From positions 1-64,000 of the forward strand of contig NAVB01000722.1 of assembly GCA_002179805.1 (NCBI GenBank): DNA of 64,000 bases, read 5' to 3'. This DNA is from Acanthamoeba lenticulata (Eukaryota > Discosea > Longamoebia > Acanthamoebidae). This document shows, piece by piece, positions 1 through 13,429 of the stretch. The position numbers and the translations under genes are program-made. Every line of letters starts with the position of its first letter. Position 1 is the stretch's first letter. Below the pieces are notes generated by a model. That model had not been told where the DNA came from and ran no database searches. It saw only the letters and a program-made list of their open reading frames with translations.

Positions 1-90
1 TTTTTATATTAATCTTTCTTTTTGGCTCACGTGCGGGTGGACGCGTGCAAACACACGCTGTTTTTTACCCCTTCCTACACGCACGAAATA

Positions 91-3000
91 GATTGATGAA
101 AGTCAGGGCCTGCTGTCCGGTGAGAAGTTGCTCCGGACGGCACAAGGGGAAGTGGTGGTGCGCCAGGAAGGCGGGGGCGACCTGCCGCGTAAGGGCACCC
201 TTCACCTCACCAACTACCGCCTTTTCCTGAGCGAAGTGGTGCGTGCCTCGCGCTTCGGCACACACGACGCTCATCTGCTACTGAATTCTGCCTCTGTTTC
301 TGCTACTTCGTCCTTACTCATGCGGCACTCCTCTACCAGGCCTCGGACAAGAAGTACTGGATCCCCTACAACCTCATCATCCGATGGAAGGCTTCTGTCG
401 ACAAGGACGTGGGCGTTCAGATTGTTGTTGACTGCAAGGATTTCAGGTCTCTGCTCCGCCTTTGCGCTCATGCGCGTGCCGTGCAAGCCTTCTGCGCTGC
501 TGACCCCGGAAGGACATACGTGGATGGACAACAGGTCGGTGGCGCTGCACTTCTCACGGAGCGACGACCAGCAGGTGGCGCTCAAAGCGCTCAAGGCGCA
601 CCTCGCCTACACGAGCGTCCACGAGTTTTACGCGTTCCAGAACAAAGAGCGTTACCCGATCGCGTCCGAGCTGGTCGGATGGCCCATCTATAGCCTGGAA
701 CGCGAGCTCGAGCGGCAAGGCGTCAACTATGGCGAGAAGGGCGCCTGGCGCATGATCGAAAACACGCAGTACAAGAAGAGCCCGACTTATCCGAGCAAGT
801 TTGTCGTCCCTCGATCCATGAACAAGGCCAAGCTCTTCAAGGCGGACGTCTACTTTGCTCGGCGGGTCGTGGCCTTTAGCTGGAAGAACCCAGGCGGGGA
901 CGGCGCGCTCTTCCGCTACACGGCGCACATCGGCTCCCACATGTGCCGCGACCTGCACGGGGGCGGCGCTACCGGCCACAGGCCCGACCGCCACGCCGAG
1001 ATCGAGCTCAAGGAGCCGATCTTCAAGCACATCCTCAAACTCTACCCCTCTACCGCGGTACGTCCAGCAGGACCCGAGCTCGTGGCCCGAGTCAACCTTT
1101 TTCCCTCATGAAACCCTCCGCCCTCCCTCAAGAATCTGCACATCTTGGCACTGTGCCCGCTGGCCGCCGTTACGCGCCCGGGCGGTGACGTGTTCGAGGC
1201 GAAAAACCGGATCAAGGTGCATGTGGCCACCATGATGAACAGCATGGAGGTCAGCAACAACCTGTTGCGGCTGGGCGAGTACATCATGCGGTTCTACCCC
1301 AAGTGGAAGCGCTACTTGTCGTCTGGTATGCTTGCGTCCCTCAGCCGGAGGCCTTCCTGATGAATCCCAGCTGAGATGGACGGGCGCCCATGCATGTGCA
1401 GGCGCGCCGCTGGACTTGATGGCCGTCGAGATGGCCGAGGACCTCAAGGAGACCAAGTGGCTGACCTGCGTCAAGCAGCTCCTGCGCGTCACCAAGATTG
1501 CAACGTCGGTCCTTCTGGCCAACGAGCCTTTGGTCGTGCGGGGCGTGGCCAAGAACATCGCCGAGCAGCAGATCACCTCCCTCGCCCAACTCTGCCTCGG
1601 TACAGCTGCTGTACAGGGTGGTGGTGTTGGATTCGTGGTGGTGGCCGAATGCTCATGAGTTGTTATTGTTGTTGTGCAGACCCGTTTTACCGGACGATGA
1701 AGGGCTTCAGCATCCTCGTGGAGAAGGAGTGGCTCAGTTTCGGTACCGTTAAGGCACCTCTTTGAACCGAGCTTGGCATGAAGTGGTCTGTGTCTGACTG
1801 ATCGATCGCTCACGCATCATCGAAACAGGGCACAAGTTTTGGCAGCGGCCGACCAAGAAGAAGGCGTCGCCCGCGCGCAGCGCCAAGCAACTTTGCGGGC
1901 CGTTTCTCTTGTGGCTCGATGCCGTTTATCAGCTGTGGGACCTGCGGCCACAAGCCTTTGTAACTTCACCTCCCAAGCACTCACCTGTCGCTTCCCCCTG
2001 ACTGACCGGTCGTCAAACTGACTTGCTCGGACAGGAATTCAACGCCGATTATCTGGTTGCTTTGATGGATGCCGTGTACAGGCACGATGATTCATCTCAC
2101 CGCCACCCAAAGTGAGGGCTAACCTGCTGGTCCTTGGCGTTTGCGCGTGTGCTGCAGTTCGCGGTTCGGCTCGTTCCTTTCCAACTGCGAGAAGCAGAAG
2201 AACGACGAAAACTTTTACACCGGCTCTGTGCGTTTTGTCCTCTTGCTCATCTGAAGATTGTCGCTTGATGATGGAAGCCTGACCGGCCGAATCTGGAACA
2301 CAGGTGTCGGTGTGGAGCTACCTCGACGTCTACAAGCAAGGCTACATGAATCCCGTCTATGACGATTCCGCAATCCCTCTGGGCAAGTCCTTGGTACGCC
2401 GTGTTCACACCTCCTCTGGTCGTCAGCTTGATCGATAGGTGACATTCAATGACTTTTGCGTGCGATTATGCAGCCGATCAAGCCTCAGTTCGTGAAGCTG
2501 TGGACGGGCTATTACCTGCGATGGGAGGGCCAGAAGGCCGATATGCGGGCCGGCGCCAAGATCGTCGACTTTTGCGCACGTGAAGCCTTCCGGCCACAGG
2601 ACATGAAGGACGAAGAGCTCGACCTCGACTTGTCCAACGCCGAGTTGCACACCCTCCCGATCTCCCTGATGCGCCAGGTCGAGACGGCATCGAGTGGCCA
2701 CCTCCGCCTGCAGAAGAGCACGCGCGGCGAGCTGCAGCCGGACCAGTGGGGCCCGAGCGGCGGGATCGACCGACACCTGTGGCGGCTGAAGGACCTGCGC
2801 ACGCTGCGGCTGAGCCACAACTTCATCAGCTCGCTGGGCTTGCTCGACGTCAAACGGATCCAGCACCTGCAGGTGCTCGACCTGTCCTACAACCAGCTCA
2901 AGGGCGCCTTCACCTCCAAGCACCCGATCGTCCGGTCGCTCTTCACGCTAACCAACCTGCGCGAGCTCAAGCTGCGGGGCAACCGCATCACCAAGCTGCC

Positions 3001-6000
3001 GCAGGAGGTCTCGCAGCTGACCAATCTCACCCTGCTCGACCTCAGCGACAACCGGTTCGAGGAGATCCCCTCGTCGCTGATCAGCCTGGCGAACTCGTTG
3101 CGCTGCCTCTTCCTCGCCCACAACCACACACTCGAGAACTTCGACTTCCCGTCGTCGATCAACTACCTCACCAACCTGCGCAAGCTCGACGTGCAGGGCA
3201 ACCACTTCCACTCGCTGCCCATGTCCCTCTTCGAGAAGCTGGTGCACCTCGAGGAGCTCAGCCTCAGCGACAACTACTTCCCGACCCTGCCCCCGTGTGC
3301 GCCGCAGAGCCTCAGCGCCCTCTACAAGCTCGACCTGAGCCACCTGCGCCTCAATGACTTTACGCTGCCGCAGCAGGTCATGGTACGTTCTCCACCCTTT
3401 GTGATGCCCCCAGTTCGGCCCAGAAAGCTGACCAAGCTCTCGTCTCAGATGACTACGCTGCGCGAGTTGCGCGTAGTCGACATGGGGCTCACGACGCTGC
3501 CATCGACTTTCTCCAGCCTGCAGGCGCTGGAGTACCTGGACCTCTCCGACAACCTGCTGCTGGCGTTCCCCAGTTCCCTCGTTCAGCTGACGTCTCTCAA
3601 ATTCCTGTACCTGCGCAACAACAAGCTGGCCTCACTCCCGCCACAGATCGCGCAGCTCCGGTCCCTCGTGGCGCTCGATGTCGGCGTCAACCAGCTCCGG
3701 GCGCTTCCCATCCAAGTGGGCTCGCTCAAGAACCTCACCACGCTCGACTTCTCCTTCAACGCCGTCCGCGAGCTGCCGCCCCAGCTGGCCATTCTGCCCG
3801 CCTTGACTCACCTCTCCTACGACGGCAACGACATCGTCTACCCACAGCCGCCCATCCTCGCCATGGGCCAGGACGCCGTGCTGCGCTTCATGCGCCAGCT
3901 GCTCGACGGCCAGGAGCAGTGCAGCCGCATGAAGCTCATGCTGGTGGGCCAAGAGAACGTGGGCAAGTCCACCCTCCTGCGGGCTCTTCGCCACAACTCG
4001 TCCCCCAAGCCGGCCAAGATGACGCTGCGCAGGGCGGCCGATGGCCTCGAGAAGAGCATGCAGTACGCCCTTTAGACTTAATTATTTAATTTATTTGATT
4101 AATTGAATGCGTGGGCGCGAGTAGAAGCAACATCTCGACGGACGGAATCGACATCTCGCAGTGGGTTTTGCCAGTGCGGGTGCCCTCGGCGGACGCCGGC
4201 GCTGCAGCTGAGGTCAAGGAGGTCACCCTTTCCGCATGGGACTTTGCGGGTACGTCACCCACCTCTACGCCGTCGACTGGCGCGTTCTGGGCTTATTGGC
4301 TCGATCACCTTCAGGCCAAGAGATCTATTACTCCACCCACCAGTTCTTCCTCTCGGAGCGGTCGCTGTACCTGTTCGTGTTCGACGTCTCGCAGCCCAAC
4401 ATGGAGCAATCTTCGCGCATCGAATTCTGGTACGCCAGGTGGCCTGTGGCTGCCAACAAAAGATGGTTGAATAACATGAACGTGTGATGCGGCATGCCGC
4501 AGGCTGCGTTCCATTCGTGCGCGCGCCAAGAATGCGGCGGTGATCGTGGTCGGGACGCACATAGACGAAAAGATCTGCACCAACCACTATTTGGAGCTGC
4601 GCCGCCACTACGTCGAGGAGTTCTGCGCCTCGCGATATCCCAATATTCGGGTTCGTTTTCGTCCGCCAACGGCCGTCTTCTGGTCAATTGTTTCAGCTCA
4701 AGTGCTGAGGCCTGAAATTTCAGGGCATCGCGTTCGTGAGCTGCACGACGGGCAAGGGGCTGGATGTGCTGCAGGCCATGATCGAGGAGACGATCGTTGC
4801 GCAGGGCCACATCCACGACGTCCTGCCCAAGTCCTACCTCCACTTCGAGAGCCTCATCCTGAGCCACAAGACCAAAGGCGCCAAGCGGTCTCTGAGCGTT
4901 GGCGGCGGCCAGCCGTCGCCGCAGGCGCCTCCGCTGAGCCAGTCGACTGCCATGCTCGGCAAGCCAGCGGCATCTGCTCAGAGCCAGTCGTCCGCCGTGA
5001 TCGACAAGCCGGTGGCGGGAAGCGAGGCGCAGGTGCCCATCATCTCCTACGAGGAGTACAAGTCCATCGCCCGTACGCCACAGCCTTGCCCCCCATTTCT
5101 GTTTGTTTGAATTTTACTCATTTTTTCGAATCATTTTTTGTTGACAGAGCTGTGCTTGATTGAGAACAAGGAACTGGAGATTGCCACGACGCTGCTGCAC
5201 AACCTGGGCAGCATCATCTACTTTGGAGATGACGAAAAGTTGGCTGACGTGGTAATTCTCGACCCGCAATGGCTCACCGACGTGATGAGTTCTATCGTCA
5301 CCACAAAACACAACTACGTTTCTCGGCGTGAGGTACCTTTTATTATTGTTTAACTTTTAATTTCTAAATTGTTTCTAATTTTGCTGACGATCCATATCAT
5401 CAGGGCATACTACATCACTCCATCTTGCCGCTGCTCTGGCGCGAGCCCGAGTTTCCTGCATCGCTCCACGCCTTCATTTTGGCCCTTCTCAACCGCTTCG
5501 AGATCGCCTTCACCATGGACAACGTGCGCATCGACGAATCGCCCACCGACTCGCCAACCCAGATCACCGCGGGCACGCAGATCAACTACCTCGGCGTGAG
5601 CCTCATTCCGTGCCTTCTTGCTGAGGAGCGGCCCAAGGACTTGGACTTGCTGTGGCCCAAGCGCAGGTGCCGTTCCCCCCCCCGCAATTTTCATCTCTTC
5701 GTTTTCGTTCTTTAGCTTCACTTTTCGCGAATATTCCTGACCGTGAGATATTGGCCGAGCCAGGCGCGGGGACGGCGTCTCCGAGTTCGGCCGGATCTAT
5801 CGATTCAACTTTGTGCCGGCGGGCTTCTTCGGGCGGGTGATGGTGCGCCTGCTCAACTTCAAGCTGGAGAAGGCGGAGAAGTACTGGCGCAATGGTTTGC
5901 TCCTGCACAATCACCCGGAGAAGGTCCTGGTCGAGTTCCTGCCGTCCGTGAATCAGCTCAACATCACCATTCGCACCGCAAGTGAAGTGGAGGATCCTTC

Positions 6001-9000
6001 GTCGTCTTCGTCCTCTTCCTCGTACTCGTCTTCCTCGGACAGCGAAGAGGAAAGCGCAGCCGAGCGGGCGCGCGACAGGATGAGCCGCCGTCTCGCACTT
6101 CACAAGCAGCGAAAAGGTTGGTACCATCATGCGGCTTAGGTGTTGAGAAGTGTCGACTGACCTTGCATGCGTTGTGGGGTGCAGAGAGCTTCCAAACGCT
6201 GTCTTTGTTGGTGTTTGCGGCGGTGGACGCCCTGATCAACGATTGGTACAACCTGGAGGTGCGCATCTCCGTGCCGTGCGCCCATTGCGTGGACAACGAG
6301 CTCTATCCACCGTACCAGTTCCCGTTCCACGTATGTGCCAACCCTCTTTCGCGTTTTAAGGCCAATTCGAATGATTTATCTTTTGAATGTCGGGAACAGG
6401 AATGCCAAAGCGCTCTGTTCAAGAGCAGCAGCGCCTACGCCGCATGCATGCGCGACGCTCCCGCGCCGGTGCTCGGTACGGACGTCCAGACTAAGACCTT
6501 GCCGCAGCGGCACACCTGACCCTGCCTCGCCCCGCCCTCGCTGCTCGCAAAGCAGAGGCCGTCAAGCCGGAGATGCCGGACGAGATCGAGGGAAGAGGCT
6601 CACGCATCAACTACGTGCGGCTGGATAAGCTCGTGCCCGACGTGGCCATGGTGCACCTGCAGGCCTCCCGCATCAACTTTGCCGAGCTGCAGCTGGCCAA
6701 CCTGGTCGGCAAGGGCAGTTTTGCCGAGGTAAACTCCCTCCCCCCTTCACCCCAAGTTTGCACCGAGGCTGTGAGCCGCCCAGGCGTCGATCCAAACCTG
6801 ACGATGACGACGACGTGGTTGGGCGACGGGCTTCAAGGTCTATCGTGCGATTTGGCGGAAGCCCAAGAAAAAGACGCGGAAATGCGAAAAAGAAAATAAG
6901 AAAGTCGCAAAAGAGAGAGCCGGCAGTGATGAGGAAGAGGAGGATGAGGAGGACGAGCTTAGCGAGACCGACACCGAGACGGAGACGGAAACAGAGACCG
7001 ACACCGAGACGGAAACCGACATGGAAACCGACACCGAGGACGAGTCGCGCATCAGCCGGCTGGAGTACGAGGAGGAGACCGTCGCCGTGAAGAAGCTGAT
7101 GTTCACCGAAGAGGAAGATCTCCCGCCGGAGGACACCGTCCGCGCCATCGAAGAGTTCCGCAACGAAGTCTGGATCATGAGGCATGCCTTCCCCACGTTG
7201 CCCTTCTTAGTCGCGCGTCCGCCTACTCCAGCCCTGCGACTGCTCACACGTGTGTGTGTGTTGGGTGCGCGCTGTATGGCAACAGCGGCGTGGTGCATCC
7301 CAACATCGTGCCGCTCAAGGGCTTCACCATGGAGCCCTGCTGCTGCATCGTCACCGAGTTCATGGAGGGCGGGAACCTGTGGGATTTCATCCAGCGCGAA
7401 GACAGCGGTATACTTCCCCTGCGCCTGGCCTTTGGCCTTGAGCCCGCCGCGGGCAGCGCCGTCACTCATCACGTGACCTTTGTGGGTTTTATAACAGCGA
7501 CGGCGCTGACGTGGCCCCTGCGGCTGAAGATCGCCAAGGACGTGGCCAAGGGCATGACCTTCTTGCACTCGATGAACCCGCCCATCATGCACCGCGACCT
7601 CAAGACCCCCAACATCATGGTGCTACTCCACACACCTATATGTTTCAATGGGGCATCTTCTTAATGAGCCTTTTCTCTTTCGATTGTGACAGCTGGCCGA
7701 CATCTCCCCGCAGTCGCGCGTCGTGGCCAAGGTCATCGACTTTGGCGTCTCGTCCTCGGCTCTCTCGGCCGTGGGCCGCAAGGTCGACTGTCCCGTGTGG
7801 CTCGCGCCGGAGATCATCCGCGGCAAAGACTACTCGGTCAAGAGCGGTATCCTCTTCCCCTCCCCTTGCGCATGCATACCTTGCATTCCAGCCCGGCTCG
7901 AGCTCAAGCCTCCGATCGCCACTACACAGACGTGTACTCGTTCGGCGTGATCCTGTACGAGCTGCTGGTCCGGCACCGCTACTTTGCCGAGGACCTCTGG
8001 ATGAGCAAGCTCGAGGCCAAGATCATCGGCGGCGCTCGCCCCACGGTACCCGACGACTGCCTGCCCGAGTACCGGTACGTCGCGCCTCTACTTGGGGAGG
8101 GTCCTTTTCCCCTTCCTTGATCCCAACCCTGAAACGTCGGCCGTGCGCGTAGGGCGTTGATCGAGGAGTGCTGGCAGCCGGAGCCCGCCAAGCGACCGTC
8201 GTTCGGCCAGGCGCTTGCCGCGCTGCAGACCATGTTCGAGCACTATCATTCCGAGGACGCGGCTTATGACCTTGTCAACAATCTGGTCGACGACAACATC
8301 AACAACGGCAACGACGCCGAGCACCACGCACCGGGCGCGGCGCGATCGCCCGTGCGGCGGCAACCGCCGGCAATCGCCGTGTCATCGGCCCCTCCGTCGC
8401 CGATCGCCGCCCCGGAGGCGATGGCACTTGAGCCGCTCCCGGCTTCGCCCCGGCCCGCGACTGAACAGAGCCCGGCCAGCCCACTGCCGACTGAGGTCCC
8501 TGTGGACGTCGAGGCCGAGCCCAAGTCGCGACGCGACAGAAACGAGCGGCGCTCGAGGCGCGAGTCGCGCGGGTCGTACCAGGTCTGCAACCTGACGCGA
8601 CGGTCGACGCGGGTCTCGACGGCCGCCGTGCAGCAGAGGCGCAAGGCGGCGCTCAAGGAGGGCGAGGCGGTCGAGGCCCAGCGCTACCAGCGGAACATCC
8701 AGCTGGAGAACCTCGCCCAAAAGTTCAGCGTCTGGCAGAGCAAGGTGCACGCCTCGTGCCGCCGCACCGCCCTGACCATCGTCGCGCCTCGGTCGCCCGT
8801 CCCTACCTCGGCCGCGGGCTCGCGCCGCGCCTCGGAGGACGCTGGCACCGAAGAGGAGCCTTCCTCGCCCCGCCCCGCGACCGCGTTGGCCGAGGCGGCG
8901 CCAACGGTGAGACGGCGCCTGACGATGGGCGAGCGCGGGGGCGGCGCTGAGGAGACCTCCAGCAGAGAACCCGACAGGCTCGAGAGGCGGCCGAGCGAGG

Positions 9001-10065
9001 ACTGGGTCTCGAGGAGGCCGAGCCGCGAGGCGGCCGCGGTGCCCATCGTTGCGATCGTGGTCGACACCGAAGCCCAAGGCGACAGCGCACCGTCGTCAGC
9101 TGGAGCGGCGGTGGCCGCGCAGCACGAGCAGCCAAAGGAGGCCGCGGAGGAGTCGCAGCTGAATTCAGTCGTCCGCTTGAGCGTCGGCGAGGCCAGCGAC
9201 TCGCGCACGAGCTTCAGCTCCATTGGGGAAGACGAGGAGGCCAGTAGCCTGCGTACGGAGGAGGCCGATGGGGAAGCCAGCGACGACGATCGCGCCGAGG
9301 CCGACGCCATCTTCGAGATGGAGGAAGTGGACAGCCCCCGACCGTCCGGCGAGGCTCAGCTGGGTGAGCCCGCTGGGCCAGAGGACGATGAACGACTGCG
9401 ACGCAAGCTGCGTGAGATCGAGGAGCGACGGCAGCGCGTGCACGAATACGCCCTCAAGAAGCGCGGGAAGGCCAGCAGCAGCAGCAGCAGCGCTGGCGGA
9501 CCCAAGCAGGACAGGCGGGTCAAGCGCCGCAGCCGCTCGATGGAGGATCAGCGGCGGGACCGGGAGCAGCTCAACAAGGATGAGCAAGCCCGGCGTCGAG
9601 CCGAGGAGCGTGAGCGCGAGATGCTCGAGCGCAAGCTGTTCCTCCAGAAGCTCGAGCAGGCAAAGGCCGAACCTTCCTCTGACGTCATCTCCAGCTCCAC
9701 CAGCGACATTGTGGGCAACAGCAGCAGATTCGAGTCGCCGCCGCCGCTCTCTTCGTCGTCGTCGTCCCCGTCCTTGCCCGTGCCGCGGGTGAAGTTCCGC
9801 CACGTCAAGCAGCTCTCCTTCGGGCGGGGCATGGTCACGCCCAGCTCGCTGGAACGGCCTTCGTGGATGGTACGCCACCTGGTCTTCTATGCGCTCAGCC
9901 ATCCTGGTCGATGATGCCTTGCTTCAGATCGGACTGACCACGACAATGGTGCAGAAGGGAAGCCCGGTGGGGTCGCACCGAGGGAGCCTGCCCAACACGC
10001 CTGATGGGCCTACCCTCCCGGCGCTGAGGGAGAGCCCGCCGCCAGACGACAAACCGTCATCATGA
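91..10065 (+). CDS. pats1: Roco-family protein: GRAM-myotubularin(pseudo)-LRR-Roc-COR-Ser/Thr kinase, 5' partial
   Basis: One multi-exon gene reads through. GRAM segment (91-238, 340 to about 447) and myotubularin-like region (about 536-2560) come first; the latter has the ITSLAQL, DPFYRT and EKEWLSFG landmarks. About 15 leucine-rich repeats follow (2600-3880). The Roc GTPase has P-loop GQENVGKST (about 3950), NISTDGIDI, DFAGQ and THID. COR spans about 5040-6500. The TKL-type kinase (6600-8240) has GKGSFAEV, VAVKK, HRDLKTPN, IDFG and WLAPE, so it should be active. A long charged tail ends at TGA 10063-10065 after a last intron, 9870-9927. Dictyostelium Pats1 has this architecture (with added WD40 repeats, not seen here), so a cytokinesis or cortical signalling role is inferred. 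The myotubularin active-site loop HCSDGWDRT is replaced. One kinase intron near 7182 appears to be GC-AG. The sequence before 91 looks like the end of an intron, so the true start is upstream. Confidence 0.88.
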
Positions 10066-10283
10066 GCACACAGGAGGACGTTGGCGTTGTCTTTTGGCTG
10101 GCAACCAGGTAAATTAATGAGGCTTTCCTTTCTTGTATTGAATTTCCTTATTCTGGCCCTGGAAAGCAAATCGAAAGAAAACAACCAGAGAAGACCAACA
10201 CGAGCTGGAAGTAAGAGAACGTGGCCAAGCGTAGTTGCCTCGACCAAGGCAACTTGAGACAAGAGTGGTGGCCACTGTACCCT

Positions 10284-12641
10284 ATGTCTTCGTACGAAAA
10301 CGTAGAGAGAATGATGGGACCTATCAGACGCCTGACGGGGTCCCACTCCTTCTCTGCGCCAAGCTCGCCCGCAATGATTTCACCAAGCGACGATGAGGGC
10401 ACCCTCCCTTCGTCATCATCAACAGTGCGAACACGCGTCAAAGAGGGGCGCGTTATTGAACAGCTGCTGGAGATAGAGCGTGAGAAGGAAGGGGGCACCA
10501 CGAAAAGCGAGGGATTTAGCATGGTCGAGCACCTCACTATTGCCCTGCTGGGCGGGGGAGCCACCGGCAAATCCTCACTCATCGTACGAATGCTCCGAGA
10601 TGAGTTTGTAGATGACGACGCCAACGATCCGACTCTGTTTGACGAGTACCACCTCGACTACGAGTTTGAAAATCGTTCTTGTGCGTAGAGCTCTCCTCTT
10701 ACAGTCTCGCTGTTCAGTCAACTATCGCACTGCTTGCGCACCGTGCTGACTGGCTACATCCATGTTGAACTTGCAGATAGCATAACACTGCATGACACAG
10801 GTAATGCCTTGCTTTCTTCCTCAAGTTAACGCTGTAGCTATGACTGACCTTGTTGTAGCGGGACAGGAGCAGTACGCAGACCACCGGACCGAGTCCATCC
10901 AGCAAGCCAAAGGCTTCATTCTGGTCTACGACGTGACACAGAGGTAATGAACGTCTCTGGGGACATCTCCTTGGTCTCTCTTGCGGTCGCTGAAGTCTAG
11001 CCGTGCAGGATCTCTTTTGAGGAGGTGGAGGGGTTCATCAACGAGGTGTGCCGAGCGCGACAAAAAGATACTCGGGACTTGCCCATCGTCATCGTCGGCA
11101 ACAAGGGGGACGTGCTCGACGAAGAGAGAGCTGTATCCAAGGTGGAGGCGCTCAAGTTTGCCGAAGATAACGGCTCCCCTCTCATTGGTAGGTTCTATCT
11201 TGACCTTCTTCACCAGCGACAAAGACGCTCAAGAGTCGTTTGTTGCAGAGGCAAGCGCACGAACAGGCCGCAATGTAAAGAAGATCTTGGAGAGGCTCCT
11301 GCAGGAAGTCACCTACTACGATACAAAGGCCGTAAGAGGAGTCATGTACATGTTGAAGGGCTCGTTCACAACATCCACAATCCGATCCTTAGGTGCGGCA
11401 TTCTCATCAATTGTTGCTACCCAAAGAGCCAAGCTGATTGTGCAAGACAGGGAGGCCAAAGTGGACCAAGTTCTTCGTGCTTCTTGACCGAGAGAACTTC
11501 TCCTGGTTCGCCAGTAAGAACAAACGGAAGGCCCAGGGCTCCATTCCCCTGTCCACCATCGTTGGTATCCGGTACGTGAAAGCAACGTTGTTGTGCTACA
11601 ACGTGCTCATCTCGTGTTGTTGTCGTACCGCGTAGTGAGGCGGAGAAGGAGACGCAGCAACCAAACTCGTTCGTCATCAAGGGGCTCAGCACGGCCTTCT
11701 GCTACACGGAAACCAGTACGCCGTCTTTAGCTTGAGCTTGGGGAAGAAGAAGCGATTCTGAGCTCACCGTTACTCACAGGCGAGGAACGAGACATGTGGA
11801 TCAGCGAGCTGCGGATTCACGCCTCCAAAGCGCAACATGACCGGGAGATTGGTACCGACATGAGCCCACCGATTGTTGAATAAGGCCGCTAAGAGTCTCT
11901 TCTCGCACAGGGAGCGGAGAAGAGATCGTGCTCACGATGGACGGAGTGCTGGTAGCGGAAGAGATCCACTCCTTCGACCCCGACATGCTTAAGAACCTCG
12001 TCCACGTCAAGTACGACAAGCTCCTCCCATAGGCGTAGCATGATGATCATGAACCAACTTGCACATACACACACACGCACACAACGACCCACACCAGGGC
12101 CCTGCGAGCCTACAAGGGCCAGGTGGAGAGCGAGCTGAGCTTCAACAAGGGCCAGGTCATCAAGGTGCTCAGGAAGGAGGGCGACCGATACAAGGGCATG
12201 CTGGGCCGACGGAAGGGCTGGTTCCCCGCGAGCCACGTCCAGGAGGTGGCGGGGGCTGGTGCCGCGACTGCGGTTGCCACGGCAGACGCAGCCTCCGCCG
12301 ACTCGGACTCGGGCGAGAACCAGCTGAGCCTCAGCAACGGCAGCGTGTCGTCCGAGAGCGAGGCCTCCATCGAGACTGTGCCGCTGGCCAGCAGCCCCGC
12401 GGGCAGCGCAGCGGCGGCAGTGGTGGAGGCGGCAGTCGCGGTGGGAGGCATCGACGAGACGCCCCTCAAGACAGCCGCGACCACGACAGGGGCGGGCGAG
12501 GAGCAGCAGGCAACCCTGAAGAAGAAGCCCAGCCGTCTGCGGTTCCTCTCGTCCGGCGGCAGCGGCCTCCTATTCAGAGATCGGGACAAGAAAGCTGCCA
12601 AGGACAAGCAGACGTCGATTGACACCGAAAGTAAACACTGA
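10284..12641 (+). CDS. Ras-like GTPase fused to PH and SH3 domains
   Basis: A ten-exon model keeps frame throughout: 10284-10680, 10777-10800, 10859-10943, 11009-11187, 11249-11392, 11451-11571, 11636-11715, 11780-11851, 11911-12010, 12098-12641, giving 581 residues. Residues about 83-250 are a Ras-type G domain: P-loop GGGATGKS (90-97), DPTLFDEY switch I, DTAGQE, NKGD and SART. A PH domain follows at about 257-363 (KWTKFFVLLDREN near its start, W in the last helix), then an SH3 domain at about 401-456 (ALRAYKG, ELSFNKGQ, GWFPASHV), then a Ser/Ala-rich tail with a basic end. There is no CAAX box, so the PH domain may supply membrane binding. The residue equal to Ras Gly13 is Ala; the Gln61 equivalent is kept. 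The ATG at 10284 is the first in the frame; an upstream GTG at 10221 is less likely. Cellular role is not known. Confidence 0.87.
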
Positions 12642-12781
12642 AAGAAATCAACTCAACAAACTGTTGGGCTGTTCGCGCTGTATATGACGATATGGCAGGG
12701 GGCGACAGAGTAATCCACCATTGTGGAAGGCCAAAATTTGTGTGATTTGGGGGAGGAGAAGAGAAGAGAGGCATCAAGGTT

Positions 12782-13222
12782 TTAGCTACCACTGGCGCAG
12801 CCACGGCAACCGCAGTGTAGGCACTCGACGATCTTGTCCTCTTCGAGCTTGTCCGCCGGTACACGGCAGATGCAGGTCGTAGCGAAGTTGTGATCGCGCG
12901 TTTGAATGCATCGCAGGCAGCACAATCGCTCGTAGCCAGGCTTCTTCCATTTTGCGATGAGCGCGGCGTCGGCGTACTTTTCCTTCAAACACCACTCGTA
13001 GAGTTCCTTGCTGATCTTCTTCTTTCGGTAGTACATGTCGAAGATGTATCGGCTGCGCTGGTGGTGCAGACGGAAGATGGGCCACACCGATTCAGCCTTT
13101 CGCTTGCCCTCGTGCGGATCGTTCTCAGCATCCTTCATCTTCTGTGCCATCTCGTTGAGTGTGGGCTCGATCAGCTCCCACCCCTCAGGGGGCTGCTTCC
13201 TCGACGTGCGCACCTTGGGCAT
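12782..13222 (-). CDS. BUD31: BUD31/G10 pre-mRNA splicing factor
   Basis: Single-exon gene of 146 residues, the usual size of this very conserved family. The start [20 protein letters not shown], the middle block [20 protein letters not shown] and the cysteine-rich C-terminus ([25 protein letters not shown]) that binds zinc are all clear. In yeast and human spliceosomes BUD31 is part of the NTC-related group contacting the catalytic core. It ends convergently with the Ras-PH-SH3 gene and starts 207 bp from the divergent CHIC-type gene. In a genome where most neighbours carry many introns this gene has none in its coding part. Confidence 0.97.
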   Translation of the reverse strand: MPKVRTSRKQPPEGWELIEPTLNEMAQKMKDAENDPHEGKRKAESVWPIFRLHHQRSRYIFDMYYRKKKISKELYEWCLKEKYADAALIAKWKKPGYERLCCLRCIQTRDHNFATTCICRVPADKLEEDKIVECLHCGCRGCASGS

Positions 13223-13429
13223 GTTCTTCCTTCTGATTTACAAATTGGAATCGCTTGCGCAGCCTTTTTCTTTCTGTGGACGGAAATTTTTCGCTCTTTT
13301 CCTGCCCGCACGGCTCGATGGCGCCAAACGGCTGCTTATGTGCGCGAATCGCGCTCACCCAATGTCCGAGTAATGAAGTCTCTGGTCGGGTTGTCTTGCC
13401 GTCGCACACAAGAGCCCTGTTGGATTTGA
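13223..13429. promoter_or_regulatory. Shared intergenic region between divergent BUD31 and CHIC-type genes
   Basis: 207 bp separate two start codons facing away from each other, so promoters for both must lie here. I see no strong TATA box. Confidence 0.5.
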
